From NCBI RefSeq assembly GCF_040939455.1, contig NC_134110.1:101523001-101587000 (forward strand): a stretch of DNA of 64,000 nucleotides. Direction: 5' to 3'. The DNA comes from Microcebus murinus (taxonomy: Eukaryota > Chordata > Mammalia > Primates > Cheirogaleidae). Shown piece after piece: positions 11,411-25,000 of this stretch (positions are counted from its first letter, which is position 1; each line of letters begins with the position of its first letter). A program made the translations under genes and the position numbers. Under the pieces are notes generated by a model. That model was given only the letters and a program-made list of their open reading frames with translations. It was not told the origin of the DNA and searched no databases.

Positions 11411-12329
11411 ATTTGACCACAGGAGTCTTCTTTTATGTTGATGATTATTGGGACCCTTGCTTTTCCTCTGCTCTCATCTTGCAACAATCATCAACACGAT
11501 ACTAAAGAAAAAGGATTTCATATTCATAAACACTTGTGTGCTGGAGACACAACGTATCTGCTTGGAGGCTTCCACCTCCCCCTTCCCACCAGCCCTCCCC
11601 AGAACACCCTGTCCACAGCCCTAGCTTCTCCACTCCCCTTGCTCTCTAAGGGGACTTCTGTCTTCGCTAGTCTGGCTCCTTGACTTTGAAATTTAGAATT
11701 AGAAGAATGGGCCTTGGGAGATAGGAAGAAAGACCAAGAAAGAAAAGGAACAATGAAGCAGAACAGCCTCACAGTTTGGGGACTTGAGGAAAGCTGGAGA
11801 CAGAGAGTGGAGGGTAGAGGGCTGGGGTGTCAGGTGATGATCACATCTGCCCTCAGCTGCACCTGGACAAGACAAGAAGCAACAGAGGTCAACTGCGCAG
11901 GGAGGAGGGTGGCAGGTTATTGAGGCAGAGATGGGCCAGAGAGAGGAATGACAGGTGTGTGTGCAGACAGGAGGGCGAGGTTTTGGGCTCTGGCAGAGAG
12001 AAAAGCAGACCTCCGCCAGCAGGAGTACGGCCTGAGAATGGCATTGCAGACACGTAGGTGCAGCCTCTGAGCACTTCGTCTAGAAGAGGGAGGATGCTGA
12101 GAGGGACCAGAGTTCGTGCCAAGATAATGACATAGGCTGTAATATAAATCCATAAAGATAAATCATCTCTGTGGGTCAGAACAGAGTCAAGGAAATAAAA
12201 TTTTGATGCTATAATTTTAATGCTACTCTTACCCAAGCTAGAGATAATTTAGCTACAATTGCAAAGCAATGATGCTTAAAATAGTTTGGTATCAGTCAGT
12301 GATGTTGACCAAAATCTAATAAGTCTTAT
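11411..12329. other. No recognised feature
   Basis: Mixed composition, with a purine-rich section at about 11700-11970. There are overlapping short frames on both strands without motifs. Confidence 0.5.
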
Positions 12330-12507
12330 AATATCTATTTTTTACATATGCATGTATGTGTGTATAGATGCATATGTATGTGCATACATGTGCACTGTAT
12401 ACAATAACTATATATGACTTATATAATACCACATATAGTACAAATGTCTATTTATACGTATACATATTTATACATATATTCATAATATATGTATGTGTGT
12501 ACATATA
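12330..12507. repeat. TA/TATG-rich satellite, left half
   Basis: Alternating purine-pyrimidine AT-rich sequence (tatgcatg, tgtgtatag, tatata and similar). It continues at 12848-12945 beyond the inserted MITE. Confidence 0.8.
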
Positions 12508-12845
12508 CAGTTGGTCCCTCTGTATTCATCGGTTCCACATACATGGATTCAGCCAATTGCAAATGGAAAATATTCAACGGAAAATGATCTACAAAATTCC
12601 AAAAACCAAAACTTGAATTTGCTGTTCTCAGAGTACTATGTTTAATCCATGCAAATGAAGTGATATGTGGGCATTGTATTAGGTATTATAGGTAATCTAG
12701 AGATGATTTAAAGTATATGGGAAAATATCCATAGGTTATATGCAAATACTATACCATTTTACATAAAGGACTTGAGGATCCTTGGGTTTGGGGATCCAAA
12801 GGGGTGTCCTGGAACCAATCCCCCATAGATACCAAAGGACAACTG
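12508..12845. mobile_element. Tigger/pogo-type MITE with TA target duplication
   Basis: The left end is CAGTTGGTCCCTCTGTATTC. The right end, read on the opposite strand, is CAGTTGTCCTTTGGTATCTA. These are imperfect inverted ends starting CAGTTG, flanked by TA at 12506-12507 and 12846-12847. Internal phrases 'ggttccacatacatggattca' and 'cctggaaccaatcccc' match MER8/Tigger-type MITEs. It is 338 bp long and codes for nothing; it needed a pogo-like transposase in trans. Confidence 0.88.
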
Positions 12846-12847
12846 TA

Positions 12848-12945
12848 TATAAGTGTATATGTGCATATACATATATGTGTGTATATATATACACACACAT
12901 TATCTATATATGTGTGTGTGTGTATAAATATATATAAATACATCT
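12848..12945. repeat. TA/TG-rich satellite, right half
   Basis: (TG)n and (TA)n runs ('tatatatgtgtgtatatat', 'tgtgtgtgtgtataaatatat') continuing the left half. It accounts for the tyrosine-rich short open frames here. Confidence 0.85.
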
Positions 12946-13679
12946 TCCATTTGTACTACCTTTTTTCCTCAAGTTCACAGAATTTATAAAATTCCAGACC
13001 CAGTGGCACAGCCTACATCCTATAATATGCCTGAATCTTAGTGTGAACCCTCCTTTAGGCTCTCAAGTGATACTGTAACTACATTAGAGCATTATCAATC
13101 CAACAACCAGAAAAGGTTTTTCAAACAAATGACGCTAAGTATTATTATCTTCCAGTTACAGATAAACAGAAGCACTAATGTAATAAGTCACAATATAGTA
13201 AAGGGTCCTATACAGAATGATCTCTGAGAAGAAAGTAACATTTCACTGACCTTTAATTTGTTGTAAACTGTGAATCTCAGATTAAAATCCAAATGATTTT
13301 CTATATTTTTAAATTATGTATATCAGAGCTGAGCATAACGAACACTTATGGCCCAACAATTCCACTCCTAGGCACATACTTTGGTTTCCCCAACCCACTG
13401 CCTGGTGGAAGTTTTCCAGTCCAAGGTACAGGGAGGGAAAACCCAGGCAGACCCTGGCCATCTCCCCTAGCTGAAGAGACAAAGCTGGAAGTCCAACACA
13501 AAATCCTGAAGTAATCATTTAAAAAGATAACTAAAGTTAAAAAACATAAATATGTCCTTTCATGAAAGTCTTTTTAGAGCAAAAACCTCTTAAGGAAATC
13601 TAAAAGACAAATGACAAAGCGGGAAAATATATTTGAAACATATCCCACACATGGAGCTAATCTACATAATGTATAAAGA
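12946..13679. other. Mostly unannotated; possible L1 scrap near 13345-13378
   Basis: The phrase 'cccaacaattccactcctagg' at about 13352-13372 is typical of L1 ORF2 near its end, but the flanks do not extend the match clearly. Otherwise nothing is recognised. Confidence 0.35.
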
Positions 13680-14420
13680 ACCCCTAATTGGTTTTCACCT
13701 GTCAGATTAGCAAAATATCACATATTTGAACACAACAGAATTGGTGAAGCTGAGGGGAATCACGCCCCCCAACACTCGGGTTGAAGTTTTTACGATATAA
13801 GATCAGTGGAGGGCACACTGACATTATTAGCTATCAAGTTACAAAGGCTTTTACCTTCAGTCTTACAATTCCTCCTCTCGGAATACATTCTAGAGTTATT
13901 TCAACATGTGAAAATAGTAGCAAGATGACATTATTCGTGGCAGCATCATTTGTAAAAATAAAGGTTTGGAAACAACTTCACGTGTCTACCCACAAGTGAA
14001 CGATTAGAGAAATCCTAGTGCAGTCATCAGATGCAATACTAGCCAGACACAAAAAAAGAACAAGGGAGCTCATTGTGTATTTGCAGGCAAGGACCCCCAG
14101 GACACGTTGTTCAGTTACAAACACAACTGCAGAATGCCATGTAATGTGCTGTCAATTGTGTAGAACATGAGAGGGGACGGAATATTAATATTGACTTTTA
14201 TATGCTTCGAATATCTCAGAAAAGATGAAGAAAAATGAATAAAATGGTGGACAAAAACAAGACAGATGGGAAATAGGGGTGATAATGAGACATTTTATTG
14301 TGTTCCCTTTCGTCCTTTTTGATATTTGGACTATGTGACTTCATTATCTAAATATCTTTAGATCTACATAAAAATGGAAATAATTTCAAAGGACATTACA
14401 TGGAGGGGGATGAATGTATT
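13680..14420 (+). mobile_element. Old L1 3' end (L1M type)
   Basis: Diverged ORF2 terminus: 'cacctgtcagattagcaaa', 'cagaattggtgaagctgagg', then 'ggcagcatcatttgtaaaaat', 'ggtttggaaacaac', 'tgtctaccca' and 'gcagtcatcagatgcaatac'. This is the usual order at the end of old L1 ORF2 and the start of the 3' UTR. No frame is intact. It is likely older than the primate radiation. Confidence 0.7.
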
Positions 14421-15912
<1,492 letters not shown>

Positions 15913-16139
15913 TCTGTGCTGGCCACTTCAAAGTATTACTATCTAGAGCACTCTGTTCTTCTGTCACTAGACCTTCTGCACATTAAGATATTCAAATGTA
16001 TAGACTGTGCCTAAGGAATGTGCATAAACATAGAACAAAGAAATTAATGAAAAATCATTTTGATGAACGCAACATGTTAACAGTTATACAACTTAACAAA
16101 CCTATTTCTTCTCCTGTTTCTAAATCCTGCGAGGGAGGT
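15913..16139. other. No recognised feature
   Basis: Short AT-rich stretch between the microsatellite and the CpG-dense block. Confidence 0.5.
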
Positions 16140-16480
16140 AACAACTGCACTAGTGACAGGCGGAAAGCCCCTTCCGGAGGCCCCGAGTCGACGCGTGCGC
16201 CCGTCGCTGCGTCCCACTGGGCAGCAGCCTGGGCCCTCCGAGCGGAGGGGCTCGCGGGTGTAGTTCTCGCCTCTCCGGGAGCAGGCGCCTCTCGCTGTCT
16301 CTGCGGCCCCACCCCTCAGACATGAGCTCCTCGTCCCAAATAGAAATCAGCAAAGGTCTCTCTTGGGACTATCCAAAGGGACTAAACTGTGTCTCTCAGG
16401 GAAAAGCCAACGTAGCGAGCCTAAGAGCCTGGTGAGGGCGAGAGAGGGGGCGGCTGAGGGTGCGAACGGTGCTGTGCATA
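16140..16480. promoter_or_regulatory. CpG-dense block, left of a pair
   Basis: CpG-rich sequence such as 'gagtcgacgcgtgcgcccgtcgctgcgtcc' written here in part, and 'gagcggaggggctcgcggg'. It stands out against AT-rich flanks. No exon is recognised. The segment from 16481 to 16689 has only a low-complexity TTATTAGA-rich stretch (about 16618-16690). Confidence 0.4.
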
Positions 16481-16689
16481 CTGGTCCTTGCAAAATATGG
16501 AACATTTCAGTGTCCGAGGATGCGTTTGCCGTCACCACTCACACTGCCGGGAATATCTGGACACCTCGAGAGGCGTTCTTGTGGTATCAAGACCTGATAG
16601 AGATCAGATGGTTTTGTTATGAGATTTTATTAGACTTTACTTATTTATTTTACTTATTAGATGATTTTTATTAGATTTGTTATTAGATA

Positions 16690-16880
16690 TTACTGCTGAT
16701 CAGTAACCAGAACTATGCCGAGTGCTTCACATGTGTACTTCATTTAGGCTCTGTCAGTCCAGAGTTAGGAACTATCATTATCCTCATTTTTCAAATGGGG
16801 AAAGTGAAGTATCTCGCCTGCTGTCACACAGCAAGTAAGTGCAAAACTGGGATTCGGATCAAGGCGATCAGACACCGCAG
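16690..16880 (-). mobile_element. MIR SINE
   Basis: Reverse-oriented MIR: 'tatcattatcctcattttt', 'aatggggaaagtgaag', 'tgtcacacagcaagtaagtg' and 'actgggattcggatc' occur in the order expected for the minus strand. It lies between two CpG-dense blocks. Confidence 0.85.
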
Positions 16881-17330
16881 CCCGCCGCACAGCCACGCAG
16901 AGGCCGCCTCTGAAGTCCCGTCCGGGAGCTGTGCGCTCTAGGCGACAGGCCCCGGGAAGAGACAGGTCACGCAGCGGGCACCTTCCGGGTGGTGGCGCCC
17001 GTTTGGGAAATGCGGGCACAGCACCAGCCTGGGTCTTCTGCCCAAGACGCTCACCGGCACAGGACCCCACAGGGCGGAGGTGGCACGCCAGCAGAGCGCT
17101 TGCTTGGAGACTCGGATGGAGGGCCTGGCCGAGCTGCAGGCGCTGTCACGCTCTGAGAGTGGAGCGCCCTTGGAGCAGGCTCCTGCCAGGCATCGGCCGT
17201 CCCGGCTCGGGCTGCTGCGCGCGCCGGTAGCGGCGCCCTCCCCGCTGAGGGGCGGCCGCCCTCGCTGGCCTTGGCTGCCCCGCCCGGGTCTGGCTCGGGA
17301 GTGCCAGACGGGCTCTCATGCATGGAAATG
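16881..17330. promoter_or_regulatory. CpG-dense block, right of a pair
   Basis: High CpG and G+C ('gctgcgcgcgccggtagcgg', 'ggggcggccgccctcgctgg' and similar), including a NotI-like GCGGCCGC. Overlapping frames of about 64-101 codons are open on both strands, as expected from a stop-poor GC-rich composition. It could mark an unmethylated promoter, but no transcript feature is recognised. Confidence 0.45.
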
Positions 17331-18767
17331 GAGCAGGCATTTGTTCACCTATAATAGTTGTCTGAGGAGTTAATCCTCAGAAAAATAGGTCAGCATCTTT
17401 TCTTCTTGGGATTAACTCCACAGCAACTCAACTAAGCAGAGCCAAAGCGCTTTCTAGACCCAGATGCATAATTCCTGTCACACAGGCTTCTTTGTCAGTC
17501 CATACACTGGCCCAGGGATGTGTTGGGGAGAAACTTTTCATTTAGGTTTACTCTTTTTTTTATTTTATCAAGGTTTACAGGAGTTCTATAATGTCTATTT
17601 CATAGTGAGGCTACAGAACATGGAGGTCTTAAGATAACTCAGAGTTCAAATCTTCATTTTACTAATGTAGGTTTACTCTTTACAATAAAAGAAATCTTCC
17701 CTTGGCCTTTGGATAGGTCACTCTTCTTGGTCTTCGCTTCTTGACTCGAGCACAGAGAGGTAAAAACAAACAGGGTGATGGTGCCGGCAGCTGAGGGAGC
17801 TGACCAGTGACGGCCACAGAGCTGTCCTTGCAAAGGCCACGGGCAGCACTGTGGCCTCCAACTGGCAAAAACACATCCCTGCCACTCCTTACTTCAAAGG
17901 GCTCCACGGACAGAGATCCTGGAGTGGCATCTGCAACGTATTCGGGAATTTTGTCAAAGTGTTTCTTTTGCGTATTAAATCCTTTCAATTATAGACCTAC
18001 TGCTTCTTAGTTTCTGTCCCCACCATCTCCTCTCTCTACCCCAACAAGAAGCCACCAGCCCTAAGGGAGAGTCGTCCCTCTGCCAGAAGCCATGTGTGGC
18101 CCTACAGGCCAAAGCAGCGAGGGCGAGCGAGACACAGAGGGCGTTTGCCCCCCAACACAGTGAGGGAGGTGCAGTGCTGACCCTGGTCTGGGTGGAATGG
18201 GAGGCCCTGAGCTGTCACACATCCTGAGCATAGAAAAGAAATCAAGGAGATTACTTGCAAGATGACGTGGGGACAAGATCTGAGACTGGAGAAAAACCTC
18301 TCCAGTATCCACACACATAAAGGTCAAAATAAGCGTCATACTAAATATTTGATTGCATTAGAGAAATCAACTTAATATTGGAAGTGCTAAAAAGAAATAA
18401 ATTCAAAATAGCCGAGTATTGAACTTGTACTTTCCAACAAAATCTGTCTCTGGCAGTGCTAAGACATAAAGCTTTAGGGAATCTAGAGACACACCAATCA
18501 GGAACATCTCTCACCCTGTGGGGAGAGGGTCTTTCCACATGAGCACGTTCTCTGCCTTATAAACCTTTGACTTTCTCTTAACCTGTGAATAGTGAACATT
18601 TTCTCACAGTAAAAGTAGTCATCTCATTGCACATTAATCAAGATACCCGTTAACCACTCTTATCTTGTACCTCCCCAGGACTAAGTCATTCAAGGGCGTG
18701 GGAGGTATGTGCAGGCCCGACACTCAGGGCCAGCAGCATGAGCACAGGGGCTTGTGAGCTCCAATGC
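17331..18767. other. No recognised feature
   Basis: Mixed composition. The short frames on both strands (up to 102 codons at 17680-17988) lack motifs. I see no known repeat. Confidence 0.45.
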
Positions 18768-18865
18768 ATCCTTCCTTCTTCAACAGTAGACCCGTCTCAA
18801 TACATGGTTTTCTTATAGTGCTAAATAAATTCAAATGCTTGCTTATATCAAGACCAAAAACAAGG
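18768..18865 (+). repeat. Unnamed repeat, copy A (pairs with 20350-20438)
   Basis: Shares with copy B the ordered blocks 'ttccttcttc', 'agtaga', 'gtctcaa', 'tatagtgctaaata', 'attc', 'cttata' and 'caagg' with small gaps. The two are direct copies about 1.58 kb apart. I do not recognise the family. Confidence 0.7.
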
Positions 18866-20311
18866 GGCATTGACCTTTTTAGAAAATTCAAGATACATTG
18901 CAATAAAAACACCAGCCAAGTTTGGGAAACACGACAACAAGAGAACTCAAGTGTTATTCTAATTAGTGTTACATTTAACAGTAATGGCACAAGTTCCACT
19001 GGGAGCAAAACTCATGAAAAAATACCAAATTCTATTAATTATCTAAGGGATTTCGGTCATCCAACTTAGATTGGATAGCAGTGATCAGAATCCATGAGTT
19101 ATTCTATATTGGCACTCTGCTGTCATTCTCCCTGAACCCTTGCTCATGGCCAAGCTCTAGGTAATTCCCACACACTGGCCTGTGGGCTGCAAGCAGAAAT
19201 CTTTCTTCCTGTTGCTACTTCCAACTGTGCTGTGCTGCACCTGCCGTGCCTGTCCCTGGCTGTATCTCAGGTAGATTCTGTAGCTTTTCCAGTCACTTTC
19301 AGATATTAACAGCATTAGTAGTTCTGTTCCATCTTCAAAAAACAATCACAATTTCAAACTCTTTCAATTTAAGGCTTCTTCTTTCCCCTGGCTGAGGCCT
19401 CCCTTAAAGTCTGGAGTAAAGAAGGGAAGGTGTGGCATTTCCTTCACTCTTTTTCAGCTGATCTTCCACCCCTCCTTCGGCACTCTCCCCACTGCGTCTG
19501 GCACCAGAGTGGGAGTAGCAAGAAGAAGGAGAGGTGAGGGACAGAGGGTCCATGCCAGCGAAGCTGTTGCACTCTCAAGTGCAGTGCCTGTGTGTAGTTT
19601 TAATTGGAAGTCCCTGTTGTGAGTTCTTCAAGATCCTCTCTGTGGAGCAGCAAATACACCACTCCTGGCATGAAATCTACCTTCTCCCTGACGTTTTCTC
19701 CACCTTCTCCACGTGCCTGCCTCTAATGATATACCTCAACCCTTTTCTGCCTGTGTCACCTACTGTGTAGGAAGCCCTTGAGGTGATCCAAGGCCGTCTA
19801 CATTCGCAGAGTCCCCTAGACCCATAGAGACACCCAGACACCCTTGTCCTCCCAAGGTTGTCCCCACTTGTTCTGCCATTGCGATGATCCAGAGGCTGCT
19901 CAGCCACAGACTTCTTCAGGCCAGATGTGACCCCCACTTCCTGCGTCTCTCAAACTACTAGGACCCGGGTGCTCTCTTACTTCTCTTCCTGGCCCTTGGC
20001 AGCAGCTTGAGACACATTCTTTGGGGTCAGAAGCCCAGCTCCCTGTCTAGAGCACAGGACAAAGGGCTATCCAGTAACTCATCTCAATGAAATCTTGTGT
20101 CCACATCATCTTGCAAGTCATCTCCTCCATTCCTTTTGTGTACTCAAGATGTGTAACAGCTAAGGGCCCCAGATCATTTTGAGTTGGGGGGCAGGTGGGC
20201 AGTGGTGACCCTCAGCATGTTCTGCAGAGGGTGTCTGACCTTTCTCTTCATAATGTGTGCTCATTTAATGTCCTCGCTCTAGATTATTCTGTAGATAAAA
20301 AGTCCCACTTG
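18866..20311. other. No recognised feature
   Basis: The DNA between the two copies of the unnamed repeat. I see no known transposon and no coding motif. Confidence 0.45.
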
Positions 20312-20343
20312 GCATCCCTCCACGTATGCATCCCTCCACGTAT
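20312..20343. repeat. Tandem duplication of a 16-bp unit
   Basis: GCATCCCTCCACGTAT occurs twice in perfect tandem, at 20312-20327 and 20328-20343. It lies directly upstream of repeat copy B. Confidence 0.95.
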
Positions 20344-20349
20344 GTCCAA

Positions 20350-20438
20350 ATCTTCCTTCTTCAGTAGATCTGTCTCAAGATATGCTTTTCCTATAGTGCT
20401 AAATACATTCCAAAGGGTCACTTATACCAAAAGCAAGG
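20350..20438 (+). repeat. Unnamed repeat, copy B (pairs with 18768-18865)
   Basis: A direct, diverged copy of the segment at 18768. Even the incidental translations are alike in one frame (FF-S-R--VS ... IVLN-F), but no longer protein homology is evident, so a DNA-level repeat is the safer reading. Confidence 0.7.
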
Positions 20439-21429
20439 TCTGCATAGCGAGGGGTCCTGCCACAAAGCTCTTTACATCACTCAGTGTCTCTCTCAGTACC
20501 CTCTGTGCATTGCCTGGGGCGCCTGCCTGCCGTGTCCAAGATGTGATTTATGTAAGACAGACAAGAAGAAGTCCCAATCTTCCATCTATGGTAATTTGGA
20601 TATCTATGTTAAAGCATAACTAGTTCTATAATGATTCTCTGCTTTTAACCAACTCTTTCAGAATAATTAACGGAGCAGCTAGTTCTAATTGTATTGGAGA
20701 ATGGGACGTCTAAGAATTTTTATAAATGTTCACAGAAATACAAAATCTTTCTGTTAAGGCTTTTACAAACACTTCTTTACCAGCCTGCATTCTATCCTTT
20801 TCCTTCTTGAGTGAATCTATTTCTATAAACTCAATAGGTAGTAATATACCCAAACCCTAATCGTTGTGAGCATTGTCATTATACCTTACCATAGCAGCTA
20901 CTGAAACTACCCATTTTGAGGATGACTCATTATGACACAAATCTCCATCAAACCAGCGCAGATCCCTAACAAACATGAATCTGGTTATTGATTTTTGTCC
21001 AGGCTGAGAGCATCCAGGCATCTTCCAACTTGAGTGAGACCAATTTTATAAGCTTGTTTTTCCAAATCTTCCCTTCTTCAGACATGGAATAGATTGTATT
21101 CTCCTATTAGCCAAACTCTGTCCTCTGCCCTTTGAATTCTTTCTTCGAGTCAGTTCTAAGAGCTACCAGCAGCCCTCATGTTTAGTTCCTCCCCTTATCT
21201 TGCCAAATATCGTGACTAATAAAATATAACATGTAGGAAAAGAATACATCAGCTCCACAAAAATAGGAATGAGTACTATCTATGTGACACAGACCTCAAG
21301 AACTTTAGATAAACATAATACTGAAGAGACAAGACTGAAAGAGCAACAGAGGAATGACAGACAAAAATCATTGTTGAGAGAGTGTAATCTGTCTCGGAAG
21401 TCAACAGAAAGAAATATTGTCACTTACAC
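20439..21429. other. No recognised feature
   Basis: AT-leaning, unique-looking sequence with no recognised repeat or coding signal. Confidence 0.5.
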
Positions 21430-22020
21430 CAGCGGTTCCTAACCTTTTTGGCACCAGCGACTGATTTCATGGAAGACAATTGTTCAATGGTCATCAGGGG
21501 TGAGGAGGACAGGGAGAATGGTTTCAGGATGATCCAAGCACATTACATTTATTGTGCACTTTATTTCTATTATAACATTGTAATATACAGTGAAATAATT
21601 ATACAACTCACTATAATGCAGAATCAGTGGGAGCCTTGAGCTTGTTTTCCTTTAACTAGACGGTCCCATCTGGGGGCGATGGGAGACGGTGACACCTCAA
21701 GTGTGTCAAACCTCTCTGCTAATGATAATCCGTGTTTAGCCACTCCGCGATGCTGGCATCACCGCCTCAGCTCCCCCTCCAGTCATCAGGCATTAGACTC
21801 TCACAAGGAGTGTGCGACCACTATCGCTCGCACGCGCGGTCTGCAGCAGGGTGCACGCTCCTGTGAGAATCTAACGGCCCTGCTGATCTGACAGGCGGCG
21901 GAGCTCAGGCGGCGATGCAGGTGGTGGGGAGCGGCCGTAAATACAGCCGAAGCTTCGCTCATTCGGCCCAGTTCCTAACAGGCCGCAGACTGGGACCGTC
22001 TGCAGCCCAGGGGTGGGGAC
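21430..22020. mobile_element. hAT-superfamily MITE, long GC-rich type
   Basis: The left end is 'cagcggttcctaaccttttt', with 'ggcaccagcgactgatttc' and 'ggaagacaattgttca'. The right end is 'cggcccagttcctaacaggcc', 'gactgggaccgtctgcagcc' and 'caggggtgggga'. These are the typical ends of a common mammalian hAT element, which I think is Zaphod or another Tip100-type but cannot confirm. The middle carries mirrored blocks: 'gcattagactctcacaaggag' at the left and 'gctcctgtgagaatctaacgg' at the right. No transposase frame is present. The 8-bp target duplication is not clear. Confidence 0.75.
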
Positions 22021-22025
22021 AGCAG

Positions 22026-25000
22026 ACTCATGCGATGTGATCAGCAAAAACTAAGGCGGTCCAAGGGATATCAGAAGGACACAATTTGAACTCTGTCTTA
22101 CCTCTGAGAACTAGAGGCAATAAAGTCGTAGTGCCGGTGGTGTTTCCTCGTATGGTGACCACACCAATTAGGGAAGCACCAGGACGTATATGGGGAGAGC
22201 CCAGGAGTTGTGTCTGGTATGAGAAACCACGCCAAGTAAAACAATAATTTTTGGAGGGGTAGAAAGAGGGACTTCTCTAGCCCCAGTTCTGAAATGTATC
22301 TACCTATACCTCTAGCTTCTTCAAATTTCCTCCAGGAATTGGAAATAAAATACCCACCTTCTAACAGAAACCAGTTCAGAACCTAGGCTGAGTGTTAATA
22401 TTGAACCATTATAAAATTTTCTTTGTAATCATAAACTAAAAAATTATAAGGCCAATGTAAAGACTCCCAAGTTCAAAGAGGAGAATTGACTTCACACACT
22501 CACATTAGCTGCCTCCTTCTGAAATATTAATTTGTGTTTCCCCCCAAATTTAAAAGAACATTACATTTATGGCATTAGAATAAGAAGCTGTGACGTGGAG
22601 AAAATGTGGAGCAGCAATGATTCATTCTTGCTACATTTGAAACGCCATGAAGGACATACTACATTTGCAGTGGGCATTGTGGGTTGCCATGCCCACTTCC
22701 TCCTTCCTAAATGAGCACCCACCCAGCCCTGTCTGCCTGGAAGGTCCTGATGGTTTAATTGATTCCGTGTCCTGCAACAGTACGAAGCAAGCCGGCAGAG
22801 CAGGCGCCGACAGCTTCTATACACGCACATATCCCACACGCCACCCATTTTGCACCCAAATTTTGATGGCGATTATTTAAATTGGAGCTAATTTTTAAAA
22901 TTGCTTTTGCTTATATACTTTATATTTTCCCAAATGAGTGGGTGTTGCTTTTCTAATCAGAAAAAAATAAAAACAAAAGTTGTCATATTGAATGGATCAA
23001 GATGGTGCATACATTCTTGTTTCGAGTCAGAGACATGAGAAACTGAGATGACCAGAAAGCAGATTGATTTGAACAGCTCGGGTTCTGGAACGGGGAGATC
23101 AACCTGCAGCTGAAGGCCAGTCTGGTGGAAGCAAAGCTGTCCCACAGTAAGGAAAGTTACAATGTGCACCAGTAATGAGAACCTGAAGAATTCTGACTTT
23201 ATTTTTAAAAATTTATTTTTTTAATCAACTTCCTGAGAAGTAACTTGGGAAATGCTATTAATCATCAACATATTAAACAGCAACTTCTCTTTTGCAAAGG
23301 AAACAAACACCTTAGCATTTTATTAGAATCCTGTGTGCCCAGAGCGTAGTAATCCCAGTGAGCATCTCACTGAAGACTTCTCATCTAGAAGTCACCCCTG
23401 CAACCCCTCCAAAATTTGTGTGTCTTGTAATAAAGCTGTTAATGCTTCCAAATACATATGTGAAAAAACAGTCACAAAAAGTAAATAATATTTCCTTTGC
23501 TGTTTCAAGTCATTCTTGCCCATTTCTATGTTCCCTGATATCATAAGCTCCATAAAACCATGACAATATGTTCAATTCCCTTAGTCTTCAAAATGTTTAG
23601 AACACTTTTTTTTTCCTTTTCTTTTTTCCTTCTTTCTTTCTTTCATTCTCTGAACACTCATTTGAGCCATGTATTTCTATAATTTGCAACTAAATAAAAA
23701 TTAATTATCTTACTATAAGATTATGAAAATATAGAATACACCATTTGAAGATGTGTTTTTAATCCAGGCTAAAAACCATAATGATTAGGTCAAAAAGTTC
23801 AGTTTTTAAAATATACTCCTCTCACTGACCTTTTTGGTTTCTCTGTGACCTACTTATTGTTTTTACTTTTGATGACTGTCCCATATAAACAAACAAAAAA
23901 AGAATCTGCTGCCATTTTACAAGTCTGACCAATGTTCATGGTTCAAAATTTGACAAGTATCATATTTTTCTACAATCTAATCTTACTTTTTTTATGTTTC
24001 CTAAATAGCTATAAAAAAGGAAGCTATACAGTGCAATCTGTGGACTAAGGTTACTTTTTTTCATTGTTACATATGTTTTATATTGTTTTTGTTACAGGGG
24101 AGAAGTAGTAAATTTAGTAAATCAGTTCACCACCTAATCGGTTCAAAGCAGAGCAATCTACATATGAGAAGTGTGATTTTTGTGAAATTTCCAGTATAGT
24201 TAAGAATTTCACATCCACTTTTATCAAATTTCAAGAAAATGAGTCAGAAAGTCATTCATAAGTCATTGAACAAGTTCCAGTTTCCAGTTCCTGATCAATT
24301 AATTATGAGATTTGCCATCCCAGATAGAAATAATTTACTACCTCACTATTCATCATTATGACTTTTATTTCTAACATTTTTACAAGACATTTTGGCTATA
24401 ATCAAGTACCTAACTTCCTAAGTCTTTAACTCAGAGAAATATTTCCATAATTGAAAGAAGCCATTTCTTAGAATGCATTATTTATTCTATGATTTATTAA
24501 AATATCTAGTTTTTTCTTTAATCTAGAATTTTAAACTTGTATGAAGAGGGCTGATATCGTGGATCTCTTCTTCATATCTGCCCATTAGTGTACATTTTTC
24601 AATAAGCAACAAAGTGTGTTTGGATAATGTGTGAATTGTTACTACATTAGATGGTTTGATGCTTATAAAGGAGCTAGAAATTCAGACACTTCAAGTCATT
24701 AGAGAAAAATTATTTATTAACATCAAGTATAAATAACGACAGTATTTTAGGTATATAAAATACATACATAAGAATACACTAGTAAGTATAAAATAGTATT
24801 ACAGTTCTAAATCATGACAATCCTAAAAAATTCTAGAAAAAATACATTACCGTGTGTGTATACTATTCTGCCCTTTAATTAAGAAAGAAAGAAGTGTAAA
24901 TATTTGTGTGCATGTTGGTTACATTTTAACAAAATAAACCAAAAGCAAATAAAAATAGCTTCATCTCAGAAGTGAAGGACAGGGCAGAAGGTCAGTAATG

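Noticed and set aside
20195..20623. 142-codon plus-strand frame containing repeat copy B
   Set aside because: Its only resemblance is to the translation of copy A, which is better explained as a DNA repeat; no known domain.
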